A DNA stretch of 64,000 bases from Rhizobiales bacterium 65-79 (GTDB lineage Bacteria; Pseudomonadota; Alphaproteobacteria; Rhizobiales; Rhizobiaceae): NCBI GenBank assembly GCA_001896885.1, contig MKRJ01000013.1:124001-188000 (forward strand). The letters are read 5' to 3'. Of this stretch, positions 17,441 through 26,456 are shown one piece after another. Positions within the stretch are counted from its first letter, which is position 1, and every line of letters begins with the position of its first letter. The notes under the pieces are model-generated. The model was not told where the DNA came from, did not search any database, and saw nothing but the letters and a program-made list of their open reading frames with translations. The position numbers and the translations under genes are program-made.

Positions 17441-19219
17441 ATGGTGGCAGAAACCGGCGATATCCCGCTGACCAGGAAGGCCGCGCCGAAGAGCAGGAAG
17501 GCGACGGGCGTCTTCGCGCGGCTGCGCAAGCGCCTGAACTGGATTCTCGGCCACTATCTCTTTTCCAGCCTGACGCGCCGCATCCTGTTCCTCAACATGG
17601 CGGCGCTTGTCGTGCTGGTCGTCGGCATCCTCTACCTCAACCAGTTCCGCGACGGCCTGATCGACGCGCGCGAGGAAAGCCTGATGACGCAGGGCGAGAT
17701 CATCGCCGGCGCCATCGCCTCCTCGGCCACCGTCGAGACCGACGCCATACGCATCGATCCCGAAAAGCTTCTTGAACTGCAGGCCGGGCAGAGCATCGAG
17801 CCGGGTTCGGACCAGCTCGACAATCTTGATTTCCCGATCAACCCCGAGATCGTCGCCCCGCTCCTGAGGCGCCTGATCTCGCCGACCCGCACCCGCGCCC
17901 GCATCTACGACCGCGACGCCAATCTGCTGCTCGATTCGCAGCGGCTCTATTCCAAGGGGCAGATCCTGCGCTACGACCTGCCGCCGATGGACGAGGAGGA
18001 ACCGAACATCTTCGAGCGGATCGAGAAGAGCATCATCAGCCTCTTCCGCCGGCGCGACCTGCCCGTCTATCACGAACTGCCGGGCGGCAATGGCTCGGCC
18101 TATCCCGAGGTCATGACGGCGCTGACCGGAAGCCCCGCCACCATCGTCCGGGTGAGCGAGAAGGGCGATCTGATCGTCTCCGTCGCGGTGCCGATCCAGC
18201 GCTTCCGCGCGGTGCTCGGCGTGCTGATGCTCTCCACCCAGGGCGGCGACATCGACAAGATCGTCACCTCCGAGCGCCGCGCCATCTTCCGCGTCTTCGG
18301 CGTGGCGGCGCTGGTGACGGCCATCCTGTCGCTGTTGCTCGCCTCCACCATCGCCAATCCGCTCCGCCGCCTCTCGGCCGCCGCCGTGCGCGTCCGGCGC
18401 GGCGTGAAGAGCCGCGAGGAGATCCCCGATTTCTCCTCCCGCCAGGACGAGATCGGCAATCTGTCGGTCGCCTTGCGCGACATGACCAATGCGCTGTACG
18501 CGCGCATCGAGGCGATCGAGAGCTTCGCCGCCGACGTCTCGCACGAGCTGAAGAACCCGCTGACCTCGCTGCGCAGCGCCGTCGAGACGCTACCCATCGC
18601 CAAGACCGACGAGGCGCGCAAGCGGCTTCTGGACGTGATCCAGCACGACGTGCGCCGGCTCGATCGCCTGATCACCGACATTTCCGATGCTTCGCGCCTC
18701 GACGCGGAGCTCGCCCGCGAATATTCCGGCCGCGTCGACCTGAAGAAACTGATCGGCGATCTGGTGATGGCGGCGCGCGAGGTGCGCAAGAACCGCCGCC
18801 AGGTGACGGTGGAGTTCAACGTCGCGAAGCTTCCGCACGGCGAAAAGGACTTCGTCGTGCAGGGGCACGATCTGAGGCTCGGCCAGGTGGTCACCAATCT
18901 CATCGAGAACGCCCGCTCTTTCGTGCCGGAGGAGGGCGGCCGCGTGGTGGTGACGCTGTCGCGCACCGCCCGCCACGCCATCGTCACCGTCGAGGACAAC
19001 GGACCGGGCATCCGCGCTGAGCGCATCGACCGCATCTTCGAGCGTTTTTATACCGACCGCCCCGCCAACGAGGCTTTCGGCCAGAATTCCGGCCTCGGCC
19101 TCTCCATCAGCCGGCAGATCATGGAGGCCCATGGCGGCACGCTGGACGCCGAGAATCTCGTCGGCACCAAGCCGGGCGACATCCGCGGCGCGCGCTTCAT
19201 CATGACGCTGCCGGCATGA
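17441..19219 (+). CDS. chvG: Sensor histidine kinase ChvG/ExoS/BvrS
   Basis: A 592-residue membrane sensor kinase paired with ChvI. Two membrane segments lie near residues 47-69 (LFLNMAALVVLVVGILYL) and 283-305 (VFGVAALVTAILSLLLAS), enclosing a periplasmic sensor of about 215 residues. HAMP follows, then the H-box ADVSHELKNPLTSL with His368, the N-box VVTNLIENARS, and G boxes VEDNGPGI and NSGLGLSISRQ. In Sinorhizobium the periplasmic repressor ExoR acts on this domain; exoR is not in the window. hprK starts 1 nt after its stop, so the signalling and PTS genes are probably one transcript. Confidence 0.96.
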   Translation: MVAETGDIPLTRKAAPKSRKATGVFARLRKRLNWILGHYLFSSLTRRILFLNMAALVVLVVGILYLNQFRDGLIDAREESLMTQGEIIAGAIASSATVETDAIRIDPEKLLELQAGQSIEPGSDQLDNLDFPINPEIVAPLLRRLISPTRTRARIYDRDANLLLDSQRLYSKGQILRYDLPPMDEEEPNIFERIEKSIISLFRRRDLPVYHELPGGNGSAYPEVMTALTGSPATIVRVSEKGDLIVSVAVPIQRFRAVLGVLMLSTQGGDIDKIVTSERRAIFRVFGVAALVTAILSLLLASTIANPLRRLSAAAVRVRRGVKSREEIPDFSSRQDEIGNLSVALRDMTNALYARIEAIESFAADVSHELKNPLTSLRSAVETLPIAKTDEARKRLLDVIQHDVRRLDRLITDISDASRLDAELAREYSGRVDLKKLIGDLVMAAREVRKNRRQVTVEFNVAKLPHGEKDFVVQGHDLRLGQVVTNLIENARSFVPEEGGRVVVTLSRTARHAIVTVEDNGPGIRAERIDRIFERFYTDRPANEAFGQNSGLGLSISRQIMEAHGGTLDAENLVGTKPGDIRGARFIMTLPA

Positions 19220-19220
19220 A

Positions 19221-19655
19221 ATGCCGATGAACCATCATGCCACGGCGGTAGTCCTCGGCGACCGCGGCGTGCTCATCCGCGGCCGTTCCGGCGCCGGAAA
19301 GACGACGCTCGCCCTGGCGCTGGTGGGGATGTGCGCCGCGAAAGGACGGTTCGCCAGTCTGGTCTCGGACGACCAGGCGCTGCTCGAGGCGCGTGGTGGC
19401 CGCCTCGTCTGCCGCGCGCCGGAAAGCATCGCCGGCATGGCCGAGTATCGCGGCATGGGTCCGGAGCCGACGCCGTTCGAGCCGGCGATGGTGGTCGGTC
19501 TCGTCGTCGACCTGGTGGAACGCGGAGCGGTGCCGCGATACCCCGAGCGGGATTCGGTCGTGCTGGAAGGCTGCGAAGTGCCGCTCCTCGTGCTTCCCGA
19601 ACATGAAATCGCCGGTCCGGCCCTGCTTATCCTCAGGAAGCTGGGGCCCCGTTGA
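19221..19655 (+). CDS. hprK: HPr kinase/phosphorylase, short alphaproteobacterial type
   Basis: A 144-residue protein comprising only the catalytic half of HPr kinase. Walker A is GRSGAGKTTLAL at about residues 20-31 and the HprK signature region is GMAEYRGMGPEPT. The N-terminal domain of the Firmicutes enzyme (about 130 residues) is absent, as is normal in this class. It phosphorylates or dephosphorylates the regulatory serine of HPr, and a matching HPr is encoded at 20277. It directly follows chvG, tying PTS status to the ChvI/ChvG system. Confidence 0.92.
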   Translation: MPMNHHATAVVLGDRGVLIRGRSGAGKTTLALALVGMCAAKGRFASLVSDDQALLEARGGRLVCRAPESIAGMAEYRGMGPEPTPFEPAMVVGLVVDLVERGAVPRYPERDSVVLEGCEVPLLVLPEHEIAGPALLILRKLGPR

Positions 19656-19878
19656 CAAGGGGGCGCCGACCCGGATTTGGGCCGGAAAGGCCGCATGCCG
19701 GCGCCTTCGCAACACCGGAACTGCGTCAAAATGGTCATATCGGTTCAAGATTGGGGCTTGTAAACGAAGGGCGCATTGACAAGATTGCGCACTTCCCGTT
19801 TGGCCCGCGCAGCCGCTCGACGGGTTACGGATACTATATAAGCACCCGTGAATGGGGCATGCCGGGAGCCAGCACTGC

Positions 19879-20280
19879 ATGATCGGTATCGTGCTCGTAA
19901 CGCACGGTCGTTTGGCCGATGAGTTTCTCAATGCCGTCGAGCATGTCGTCGGCGCGCAGCAATATTTCGACACCGTGTCGATCGGCGCCGACGACGACAT
20001 GGAAAAGCGCCGGCAGGACATCGTCGACGCGGTGAAGCGCTGCGACACCGGCTCCGGCGTCATCATCCTGACCGACATGTTCGGCGGGACGCCGTCGAAC
20101 CTCGCCATCTCGGTCATGGATTCGGGCCGCGTCGAGGTGATCGCCGGCGTGAACCTGCCGATGCTGATCAAGCTTTCCAGCATCCGGGTGAACGGCGACA
20201 TGGCGACGGCGCTGGAGGAGGCGCAGGCGGCCGGCCGCAAATACATCAACGTCGCTAGCAAGTTCCTGAGCGGAAAATGA
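19879..20280 (+). CDS. PTS system mannose-type EIIA component
   Basis: A 133-residue EIIA-Man domain protein with phospho-acceptor His9 in VLVTHGRLADEF and the TDMFGGTPSNLA motif. There are no PTS permease genes here. In alphaproteobacteria this protein works with HPr and EI-Ntr as a regulatory rather than a transport PTS. The ATG at 19879 matches the family N-terminus (MIGIVLVTHG), and codons upstream are not conserved. It overlaps the HPr gene by 4 nt. The 223-nt gap before it contains an isolated TATATA (19835-19840) but no convincing promoter. Often annotated manX or ptsM. Confidence 0.92.
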   Translation: MIGIVLVTHGRLADEFLNAVEHVVGAQQYFDTVSIGADDDMEKRRQDIVDAVKRCDTGSGVIILTDMFGGTPSNLAISVMDSGRVEVIAGVNLPMLIKLSSIRVNGDMATALEEAQAAGRKYINVASKFLSGK

Positions 20281-20579
20281 CGGGCGGGGCCGGCGACCTG
20301 AAGGACGGCGCGGTCACCCGCGAATTCCCCATCGTCAACCAGCGCGGCCTGCATGCCCGCGCTTCCGCCAAATTCGTCCAGACGGTCGGAGGCTATAACG
20401 CCGAGGTCACGGTGGAGAAGGACGGCAACAAGGTCGGCGGCACCTCGATCATGGGGCTGATGATGCTCGCCGCCAGTCCGGGATGCCGCATCCGCGTCAC
20501 CGCCACCGGGCGCGACGCCGCCGCGGTCATGGACGCGCTCGCCGAACTCATCGAGAGCCGCTTCGGCGAAGAGATCTGA
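20277..20579 (+). CDS. ptsH: Phosphocarrier protein HPr
   Basis: A 100-residue HPr with phospho-acceptor His26 in NQRGLHARASAKFV and the regulatory serine region KVGGTSIMGLMML (Ser57). The serine region fits phosphorylation by the HprK encoded upstream. About 14 residues precede the usual HPr start. It overlaps the EIIA gene by 4 nt (ATGA). It receives phosphate from the EI-Ntr enzyme (ptsP, not in the window) and passes it to EIIA, reporting carbon/nitrogen state. Confidence 0.94.
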   Translation: MTGGAGDLKDGAVTREFPIVNQRGLHARASAKFVQTVGGYNAEVTVEKDGNKVGGTSIMGLMMLAASPGCRIRVTATGRDAAAVMDALAELIESRFGEEI

Positions 20580-20667
20580 AAACGCCGCGGGGCCGGGCGC
20601 CGTTTTTCACCTCCGCCGGGTGATTTTTTGACGCGCGGCCTCACGCCGTCCTGCGGCGACATGCAGA

Positions 20668-20686
20668 GATAAAGATTTCCTTATAT
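20668..20686. promoter_or_regulatory. Candidate operator upstream of ahcY
   Basis: An AT-rich imperfect palindrome, GATAAAGATTTCCTTATAT, about 100 nt before the ahcY start: ATAAAG faces CCTTAT across an ATTT centre with one mismatch. ATAAAG-type palindromes are associated with S-adenosylhomocysteine or methionine-cycle regulators in alphaproteobacteria. Assignment to such a regulator is inference from symmetry and position. Confidence 0.35.
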
Positions 20687-20782
20687 CCTATTGTCGCCTC
20701 CGGGCCGATCTGGTAGGCAGGCCGGCAATATGACGCCTGCCGCCGGGCCGGGCGCTTCTTCGTTTCGACAGGAGTTTTTATC

Positions 20783-22183
20783 ATGGCGCGCGCCAAGGAT
20801 TACATCGTCAAGGATATCGCCCTCGCCGATTGGGGCCGCAAGGAGATCGAGATCGCCGAGACCGAGATGCCGGGCCTGATGGCCTGCCGCGAGGAATTCG
20901 GCGCGGCCAAGCCGCTGAAGGGCGCCCGCATCTCGGGCTCGCTGCACATGACGATCCAGACCGCCGTGCTGATCGAGACGCTGAAGGCACTCGGCGCCGA
21001 CGTGCGCTGGGCCTCCTGCAACATCTTCTCCACGCAGGACCACGCCGCCGCCGCGATTGCGGAGAGCGGCACGCCAGTCTTCGCCGTCAAGGGCGAGACG
21101 CTGGAGGAATACTGGTCCTACACCGACCGCATCTTCCAGTGGGAGGGCGGCCAGTCGACCAACATGATCCTCGACGACGGCGGCGACGCCACCATGTACA
21201 TCCTGGTCGGGTCGCGGGCCGAGGCCGGCGAGGACGTCCTGTCGAAGCCCGGCAGCGAGGAAGAGGAGGTCTTCTTCGCGCAGATAAGGAAGCGCATGGC
21301 CGAAACCCCCGGCTTCTTCACGAAGACGCGCGATGCCATACGCGGCGTCACCGAGGAGACGACGACGGGCGTCAACCGTCTCTATCAGTTGCAGAAGCGC
21401 GGGCTGCTCGCCTTTCCCGCCATCAACGTCAACGACTCGGTCACCAAGTCGAAGTTCGACAACAAATACGGCTGCAAGGAATCGCTCGTCGACGGCATCC
21501 GCCGCGGCACCGACGTCATGATGGCCGGCAAGGTCGCGGTCGTCTGCGGCTATGGCGATGTGGGCAAGGGATCCGCCGCCTCGCTGCGCGGCGCCGGCGC
21601 CCGGGTCAAGGTGACCGAGGTCGACCCGATCTGCGCGCTGCAGGCGGCGATGGACGGGTTCGAGGTGGTCACCCTCGATGAGGCCGCGCCGACCGCGGAC
21701 ATCATCATCAGCGCCACCGGCAACCGCGACGTGGTCACGCTCGACCACATGCGCGCCATGAAGGACATGGTCATCGTCGGCAATATCGGCCACTTCGACA
21801 ACGAGATCCAGGTCGCCGCGCTGCGCAACCTGAAATGGACCAATGTCAAGCCGCAGGTGGACATGATCGAGTTCCCCGACGGCAAGCGCATGATCCTGCT
21901 GTCCGAAGGGCGCCTGCTCAACCTCGGCAACGCGACGGGCCATCCGAGCTTCGTCATGTCCGCTTCCTTCACCAACCAGGTGCTGGCCCAGATCGAACTG
22001 TGGACCAAGGCCGGGAGCTACAAGAAGGAAGTCTACGTCCTGCCGAAGCACCTGGACGAGAAGGTCGCGCGGCTGCATCTGGGCAAGCTCGGAGCGAACC
22101 TCACCGAGCTTTCTTCCGAGCAGGCCGCCTATATCGGCGTCACGCCGAAAGGTCCGTTCAAGCCCGAACACTACAGATACTGA
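20783..22183 (+). CDS. ahcY: Adenosylhomocysteinase
   Basis: A 466-residue NAD-dependent S-adenosylhomocysteine hydrolase that splits SAH to adenosine and homocysteine, closing the methylation cycle. The NAD-binding [15 protein letters not shown] loop, the [14 protein letters not shown] and [13 protein letters not shown] substrate regions, and the C-terminal FKPEHYRY tail are present. Length is that of the long bacterial form with the insert of about 40 residues. An AGGAG ribosome site precedes the ATG. The gene conventionally sits next to the PTS genes in this order of bacteria. Confidence 0.97.
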   Translation: MARAKDYIVKDIALADWGRKEIEIAETEMPGLMACREEFGAAKPLKGARISGSLHMTIQTAVLIETLKALGADVRWASCNIFSTQDHAAAAIAESGTPVFAVKGETLEEYWSYTDRIFQWEGGQSTNMILDDGGDATMYILVGSRAEAGEDVLSKPGSEEEEVFFAQIRKRMAETPGFFTKTRDAIRGVTEETTTGVNRLYQLQKRGLLAFPAINVNDSVTKSKFDNKYGCKESLVDGIRRGTDVMMAGKVAVVCGYGDVGKGSAASLRGAGARVKVTEVDPICALQAAMDGFEVVTLDEAAPTADIIISATGNRDVVTLDHMRAMKDMVIVGNIGHFDNEIQVAALRNLKWTNVKPQVDMIEFPDGKRMILLSEGRLLNLGNATGHPSFVMSASFTNQVLAQIELWTKAGSYKKEVYVLPKHLDEKVARLHLGKLGANLTELSSEQAAYIGVTPKGPFKPEHYRY

Positions 22184-22213
22184 TTCCTCATTGGAAAACG
22201 ACTACATATTGAT

Positions 22214-22249
22214 GCCGGGCGATTGACATTTCGCCCGGCGCCATTTTTG
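22214..22249 (+). terminator. Intrinsic terminator after ahcY
   Basis: GCCGGGCG (22214-22221) pairs with CGCCCGGC (22232-22239) around a 10-nt loop, followed by GCCATTTTTG. It lies 30 nt after the ahcY stop. Confidence 0.6.
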
Positions 22250-22379
22250 TCGCCGGCCCTTCTTCACGCCGATTCGCCTCGGGGCTATTCTCGACTGATT
22301 CGCGATGCGCCCGACAGACGGGGTACGGGTGCGCGTGCGCGGGCGGTCTTGGAATTCAGGCGGCGGAGAGGAACAAGGC

Positions 22380-24938
22380 ATGCCAGGGGAATGCCCGCCA
22401 GTGGCGGGAAGGGCCGGCGTCGGCAGCCGGAGCGATTCCGGGGCGGTAAAACCGTCCGTCCGGCGGTTCCGGCGTTTGTCGCCCGGGGCAATCGGCGCGA
22501 CGGTATTCTCCATTTTCGCGGGGACGGCACAGGCGCTCGCGCAGTCGCTGGACGATGCCGCTTCCCTGCTCTCCAGGGCCGTTCCGACCGATACGGTGGA
22601 TGTGATCCAGTGCGCCGTGGTGGCCGGCATCATGGGCTCGGCCTTCCTTTCCGCGATCTGGCTGATCCGCGAGCGCGGGCGCGTCGCCCGCGAGAACATG
22701 GCCTTGCGCGGCAAGATCGGGGAATTGAACGCCGCGCTGCAACGGAGCGAGGCGCTGCTCAACCTGAAGGACCAGCGCATCATCGCCTGGACGCCTGCCG
22801 CGAAGAAACCCGATCTGATAGGCTCCCTGCCGAGCGGTTCCGGCGCGCCCGACGAGCGCGGCGCTTTCCTCGCCTTCGGCCGCTGGCTCGCGCCGCGCTC
22901 GGCGACGCGGCTGGAGAACGCCATCGCCGGCCTCCGCGACGGGTCGGCGCCTTTCGACCTCGTGGTCGAGACGCAGGCGGGCGCGCTGCTGGAGGTCCAG
23001 GGCCGCCGCCCCGGCAGCCAGGTGATCGTCCGCTTCATCTCTCTTTCGCAGGCGCAGGTCGAGCACGCGCGGCTGAAGCTGGAGCATCAGCAATTGCTGA
23101 CCGATCACGAGACCTTCATGGGGCTTGCGGAAGCGCTGCCGATGCCGCTCTGGCTGCGTGCGCCGGAAGGCAGGCTGAAATGGGTGAACCGCGCCTATGC
23201 GGACGCCGTCGAAGCGGCCGATCCGGCCGCGGCGATCCGCGAAGGCCGCGAGATGCTCGGCACCCAAGCGCGCGAGGCGGTGCATCTCAGCCATCTGGCG
23301 CAGCCCGTCTTCTCGCAGACGCTGTCGGCCGTCGTCCGCGGCGACCGGAGGCTTTTCGCCGTGACCGAATATGCCGGCAGGGCCGGCATGGCGGGGCTCG
23401 CCGCCGACCGCAGCGAGATCGAGACGGTGCGCGCCGAGTACGAGCATACCCTGCGCAGCCATTCCGATACGCTCGACCAGCTTACGACCGCCGTCGCCAT
23501 CTTCGACGCCGAGGAAAAGCTCCGTTTCTTCAACCAGGCGTTCCAGAAGCTGTGGGCGCTCGACGCCTCCTTTCTGAACAGCGCCCCGGACAACGCCTTC
23601 CTGCTCGATCGCCTGCGCGCCGAGGGCAAGCTTGCCGAGCAGCCGGAATGGCGGCGCTGGAAGGAGACCATCCTCGGCGCCTATCGTTCGGTCGAATCCT
23701 CCGAGCACTGGTGGCACCTGCCCGACGGACGCACGATCCGCGTGGTCGCCAATCCGCAGCCCAAGGGCGGCGTCACCTGGATCTTCGAGAACCTGACCGA
23801 GCGCATCGATCTCGAAAGCCGCTACAACACGGCGATCCGCGTCCAGGGCGAGACGCTCGACAACCTCGCCGAGGGCGTGGCCGTGTTCGGTCCGGACGGC
23901 AGGGTCAGGCTTTCCAATCCCGCCTTCTCGCGGCTATGGGGCCTGCCCGACAATTTCGTCACGCAGAAGACCCATATTTCAGAGATACGCGCCCGCTGCG
24001 AGGGCATGTCGGAGGAAAGCCCGTGGGGCGATTTCGTCGCGCTCACCACCGGCTTCGACGATGAAAGGCGCGACCGGCACGGCCAGGCCGAACTGCACGA
24101 CGGCAAGATATTGAGCTACGCCGTCATTCATCTGCCGAACGGGCAGGTCATGATGACCTTCGTCGACGTGACCGACACGGTGAACGTGGAGCGCGCCCTG
24201 AAGGAAAAGAACGAGGCGCTGGAGAAGGCGGATCAGCTGAAGAACGACTTCGTCAAGCACGTGAACTACGAACTGCGTTCGCCGCTGACCAACATCATCG
24301 GCTTCACGGAATTGCTCGCCCAGGGTTCGACCGGGCCGCTCAATACCCGCCAGCGGGACTATGTCGACCACATCTCGTCTTCCTCTTCGGTGCTTTTGAC
24401 CATCGTCAACGACATCCTCGACCTTGCGACCGTGGATGCCGGCATCATGGAACTCGACATCGCCGAGGTTCCGGTGCGCCGGGTCGTTCAGGATGCCGCC
24501 GAGCTCATCGGCGAGCGGCTGCGCGAGCATGCGATCGACCTCAGGATCGACATGGCCGGCGCGCCCGCCAGCTTCCATGCCGATGTCAACCGCGTCCGCC
24601 AGATCCTGTTCAACCTGCTCGCCAACGCGGCCAACTACGCGCCGGAGAAGAGCACGGTCGTGTTCTCCTGCCGGAAGGAAGGCGATGCGGTGGTGTTCGC
24701 GGTGCATGACGACGGGCCGGGCATCGCTTCGGACATCGCCGACAGCGTCTTCCGCCGTTTCGAGCCGCGCCCGAACGGCGGCCGCAGGCGCGGCGCCGGG
24801 CTCGGCCTCTCCATCGTCAAGAGCTTCGTCGAGCTTCATCACGGCACGGTGGAAATCGATTCCCGTCCGGGCCAGGGGACGACCGTAAGCTGCCGCTTTC
24901 CGCTCGTGCCCGAAAGCTTCCGCACGGCGGCGGAGTAA
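22380..24938 (+). CDS. divL: DivL-like PAS histidine-kinase homologue with tyrosine H-box
   Basis: An 852-residue membrane signalling protein. A signal-like hydrophobic segment near residues 33-55 and a second at about 75-93 (VVAGIMGSAFLSAIWLI) anchor it. Several PAS-type domains follow (about 230-590), then a HisKA/HATPase core (N-box LLANAANYA, DDGPGIA, RRGAGLGLSIV). In the H-box KHVNYELRSPLTNI the phospho-acceptor histidine is replaced by Tyr630, the hallmark of Caulobacter DivL, which controls CckA and cell-cycle progression through DivK. An ATG at 22380 with GGAGAGG before it is preferred; 22305 is an in-frame alternative. Orthology to DivL is inferred from this residue and the architecture. 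Confidence 0.8.
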   Translation: MPGECPPVAGRAGVGSRSDSGAVKPSVRRFRRLSPGAIGATVFSIFAGTAQALAQSLDDAASLLSRAVPTDTVDVIQCAVVAGIMGSAFLSAIWLIRERGRVARENMALRGKIGELNAALQRSEALLNLKDQRIIAWTPAAKKPDLIGSLPSGSGAPDERGAFLAFGRWLAPRSATRLENAIAGLRDGSAPFDLVVETQAGALLEVQGRRPGSQVIVRFISLSQAQVEHARLKLEHQQLLTDHETFMGLAEALPMPLWLRAPEGRLKWVNRAYADAVEAADPAAAIREGREMLGTQAREAVHLSHLAQPVFSQTLSAVVRGDRRLFAVTEYAGRAGMAGLAADRSEIETVRAEYEHTLRSHSDTLDQLTTAVAIFDAEEKLRFFNQAFQKLWALDASFLNSAPDNAFLLDRLRAEGKLAEQPEWRRWKETILGAYRSVESSEHWWHLPDGRTIRVVANPQPKGGVTWIFENLTERIDLESRYNTAIRVQGETLDNLAEGVAVFGPDGRVRLSNPAFSRLWGLPDNFVTQKTHISEIRARCEGMSEESPWGDFVALTTGFDDERRDRHGQAELHDGKILSYAVIHLPNGQVMMTFVDVTDTVNVERALKEKNEALEKADQLKNDFVKHVNYELRSPLTNIIGFTELLAQGSTGPLNTRQRDYVDHISSSSSVLLTIVNDILDLATVDAGIMELDIAEVPVRRVVQDAAELIGERLREHAIDLRIDMAGAPASFHADVNRVRQILFNLLANAANYAPEKSTVVFSCRKEGDAVVFAVHDDGPGIASDIADSVFRRFEPRPNGGRRRGAGLGLSIVKSFVELHHGTVEIDSRPGQGTTVSCRFPLVPESFRTAAE

Positions 24939-24947
24939 GTTCGGCGG

Positions 24948-26456
24948 ATGAACGGAAAAGTCCTGCAAAGGCGCCTTGCCGACGAGCGGCGGACGGTCCT
25001 CTTCGGAGAGGACATCGCCGCAATCCTGAAACCCGGTGACGTGCTGGCGCTGGAAGGCGATCTCGGCGCCGGCAAGACGACGCTGGCGCGCGCGGTCATA
25101 AGGGCGTTGGCGGGTGACCCGGCGCTGGAAGTGCCGAGCCCGACCTTCACGCTCGTGCAATCCTACGATGCGCGCATTCCGGCGCGGCATTTCGACCTCT
25201 ACCGGCTTTCCGATCCGGGCGAACTCCTCGAACTCGGTTTCGACGAGGCGCGGGAGGAGGGCGTGGCCCTGGTCGAATGGCCCGAGCGCGCCGGCGGCCT
25301 CATCGGCGAGGATGTCATTCATGTCCGGCTGGCGGAGGAAGGCGACGGACGCGTCGCCGAAATCGCCGCCCCGTCGGAAGCGCTGGCGCGGCTGAAACGC
25401 TCCTTCGCTATAAGGGATTTCGTCGAGAAGACGGAATGGGCGAACGGCCATCGCGCCTTCCTGCTGGGCGATGCCTCGACCCGCGCCTACGAGACCCTGT
25501 CGCTCGAGGGCCGGCCGCGCGTCATCCTCATGAACGCGCCGCAGCGTCCGGACGGCCCGCCCGTGCGCGGCGGCAAGCCCTACAGCCGCATCGCGCATCT
25601 GGCGGAGAACGTGAAACCCTTCGTGGCGATCGATCGCGCATTGCGCGAGCGCCGCTTCGCCGCCCCGGAAATTTTTGGCCAGGACATCGGCCAGGGCATC
25701 CTGCTGATCGAGGACCTTGGCTCTGAGGGCGTTCTCGACGAAGCGGGAAGACCGATCCCGGAGCGCTACCTCGCCGCCGCCGAGCTTCTCGCCGCGCTTC
25801 ATGCCTTCGACTGGCCGAAGGAATGCGAGATCGTGCCCGGCGCCCGCCATCGCCTGCCTGACTACGATCGCGACGCCATGACGATCGAGGTCGAGCTTTA
25901 TGTCGACTGGTACCTGCCCGAAATGGCGGGGCGGCTGGAACGCCATGTCCACGAGCGGTTCGTGCGGCAGTGGAATTCCGTTTTCGACCGTCTGGAACGG
26001 GCGGAAAAGAGCCTCGTCCTTCGCGATTTCCATTCGCCCAACCTGATCTGGCGCGGGCAAAGGAAGAGCCATGATCGCCTGGGGCTGATCGATTTCCAGG
26101 ACGCGTTGATCGGCCCCGCCGCCTACGACGTCGCATCGCTGGCGATGGACGCGCGCGCCACCGTGGAGCCCGCGCTGGAGCGTGCGATCCTCGACGCCTA
26201 TTGCCGGGCGCGCGCCGCCGCAGGCGCCTTCGACCGCTCCGCCTTCGAGGAGGCCTATGCCATCATGGCCGCGCAGAGGAACTCCAAGATCCTCGGCATC
26301 TTCGTCCGGCTCAACCGGCGCGACGGCAAGCCGCAATACATGAAGCACCTGCCGCGCATCCGCGACTACATGGCCCGCGCGCTCGGCCACGAGGCGCTGG
26401 CGCCGGTGCGCGAATTCTACGCCGGCATGGATGTGCTGGCCGAGCCGGCCGCATGA
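24948..26456 (+). CDS. TsaE fused to AmgK-type sugar kinase
   Basis: A 502-residue fusion. Residues 1-150 are TsaE, the ATPase for tRNA t6A37 synthesis (Walker A GDLGAGKTTLARA, then SPTFTLVQSY and HFDLYRL). Residues 165-502 are an aminoglycoside-phosphotransferase-fold kinase (catalytic loop VLRDFHSPNLIW, metal loop LIDFQDAL) of the kind that includes AmgK, the anomeric N-acetylmuramate/N-acetylglucosamine kinase. The next gene overlaps by 4 nt and encodes MurU, AmgK's pathway partner, which supports the kinase assignment. Both halves keep their key motifs, so two unrelated functions share one polypeptide. Confidence 0.88.
   Translation: MNGKVLQRRLADERRTVLFGEDIAAILKPGDVLALEGDLGAGKTTLARAVIRALAGDPALEVPSPTFTLVQSYDARIPARHFDLYRLSDPGELLELGFDEAREEGVALVEWPERAGGLIGEDVIHVRLAEEGDGRVAEIAAPSEALARLKRSFAIRDFVEKTEWANGHRAFLLGDASTRAYETLSLEGRPRVILMNAPQRPDGPPVRGGKPYSRIAHLAENVKPFVAIDRALRERRFAAPEIFGQDIGQGILLIEDLGSEGVLDEAGRPIPERYLAAAELLAALHAFDWPKECEIVPGARHRLPDYDRDAMTIEVELYVDWYLPEMAGRLERHVHERFVRQWNSVFDRLERAEKSLVLRDFHSPNLIWRGQRKSHDRLGLIDFQDALIGPAAYDVASLAMDARATVEPALERAILDAYCRARAAAGAFDRSAFEEAYAIMAAQRNSKILGIFVRLNRRDGKPQYMKHLPRIRDYMARALGHEALAPVREFYAGMDVLAEPAA

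Noticed and set aside
19776..19781. TTGACA upstream of the EIIA gene as a promoter -35
   Set aside because: No acceptable -10 lies 16-18 nt downstream. The nearby TATATA at 19835 has no -35 at the right distance.
20580..20782. SAH or SAM-II riboswitch before ahcY
   Set aside because: I could not find the conserved stems or core of these riboswitches. Only an imperfect AT-rich palindrome is visible.
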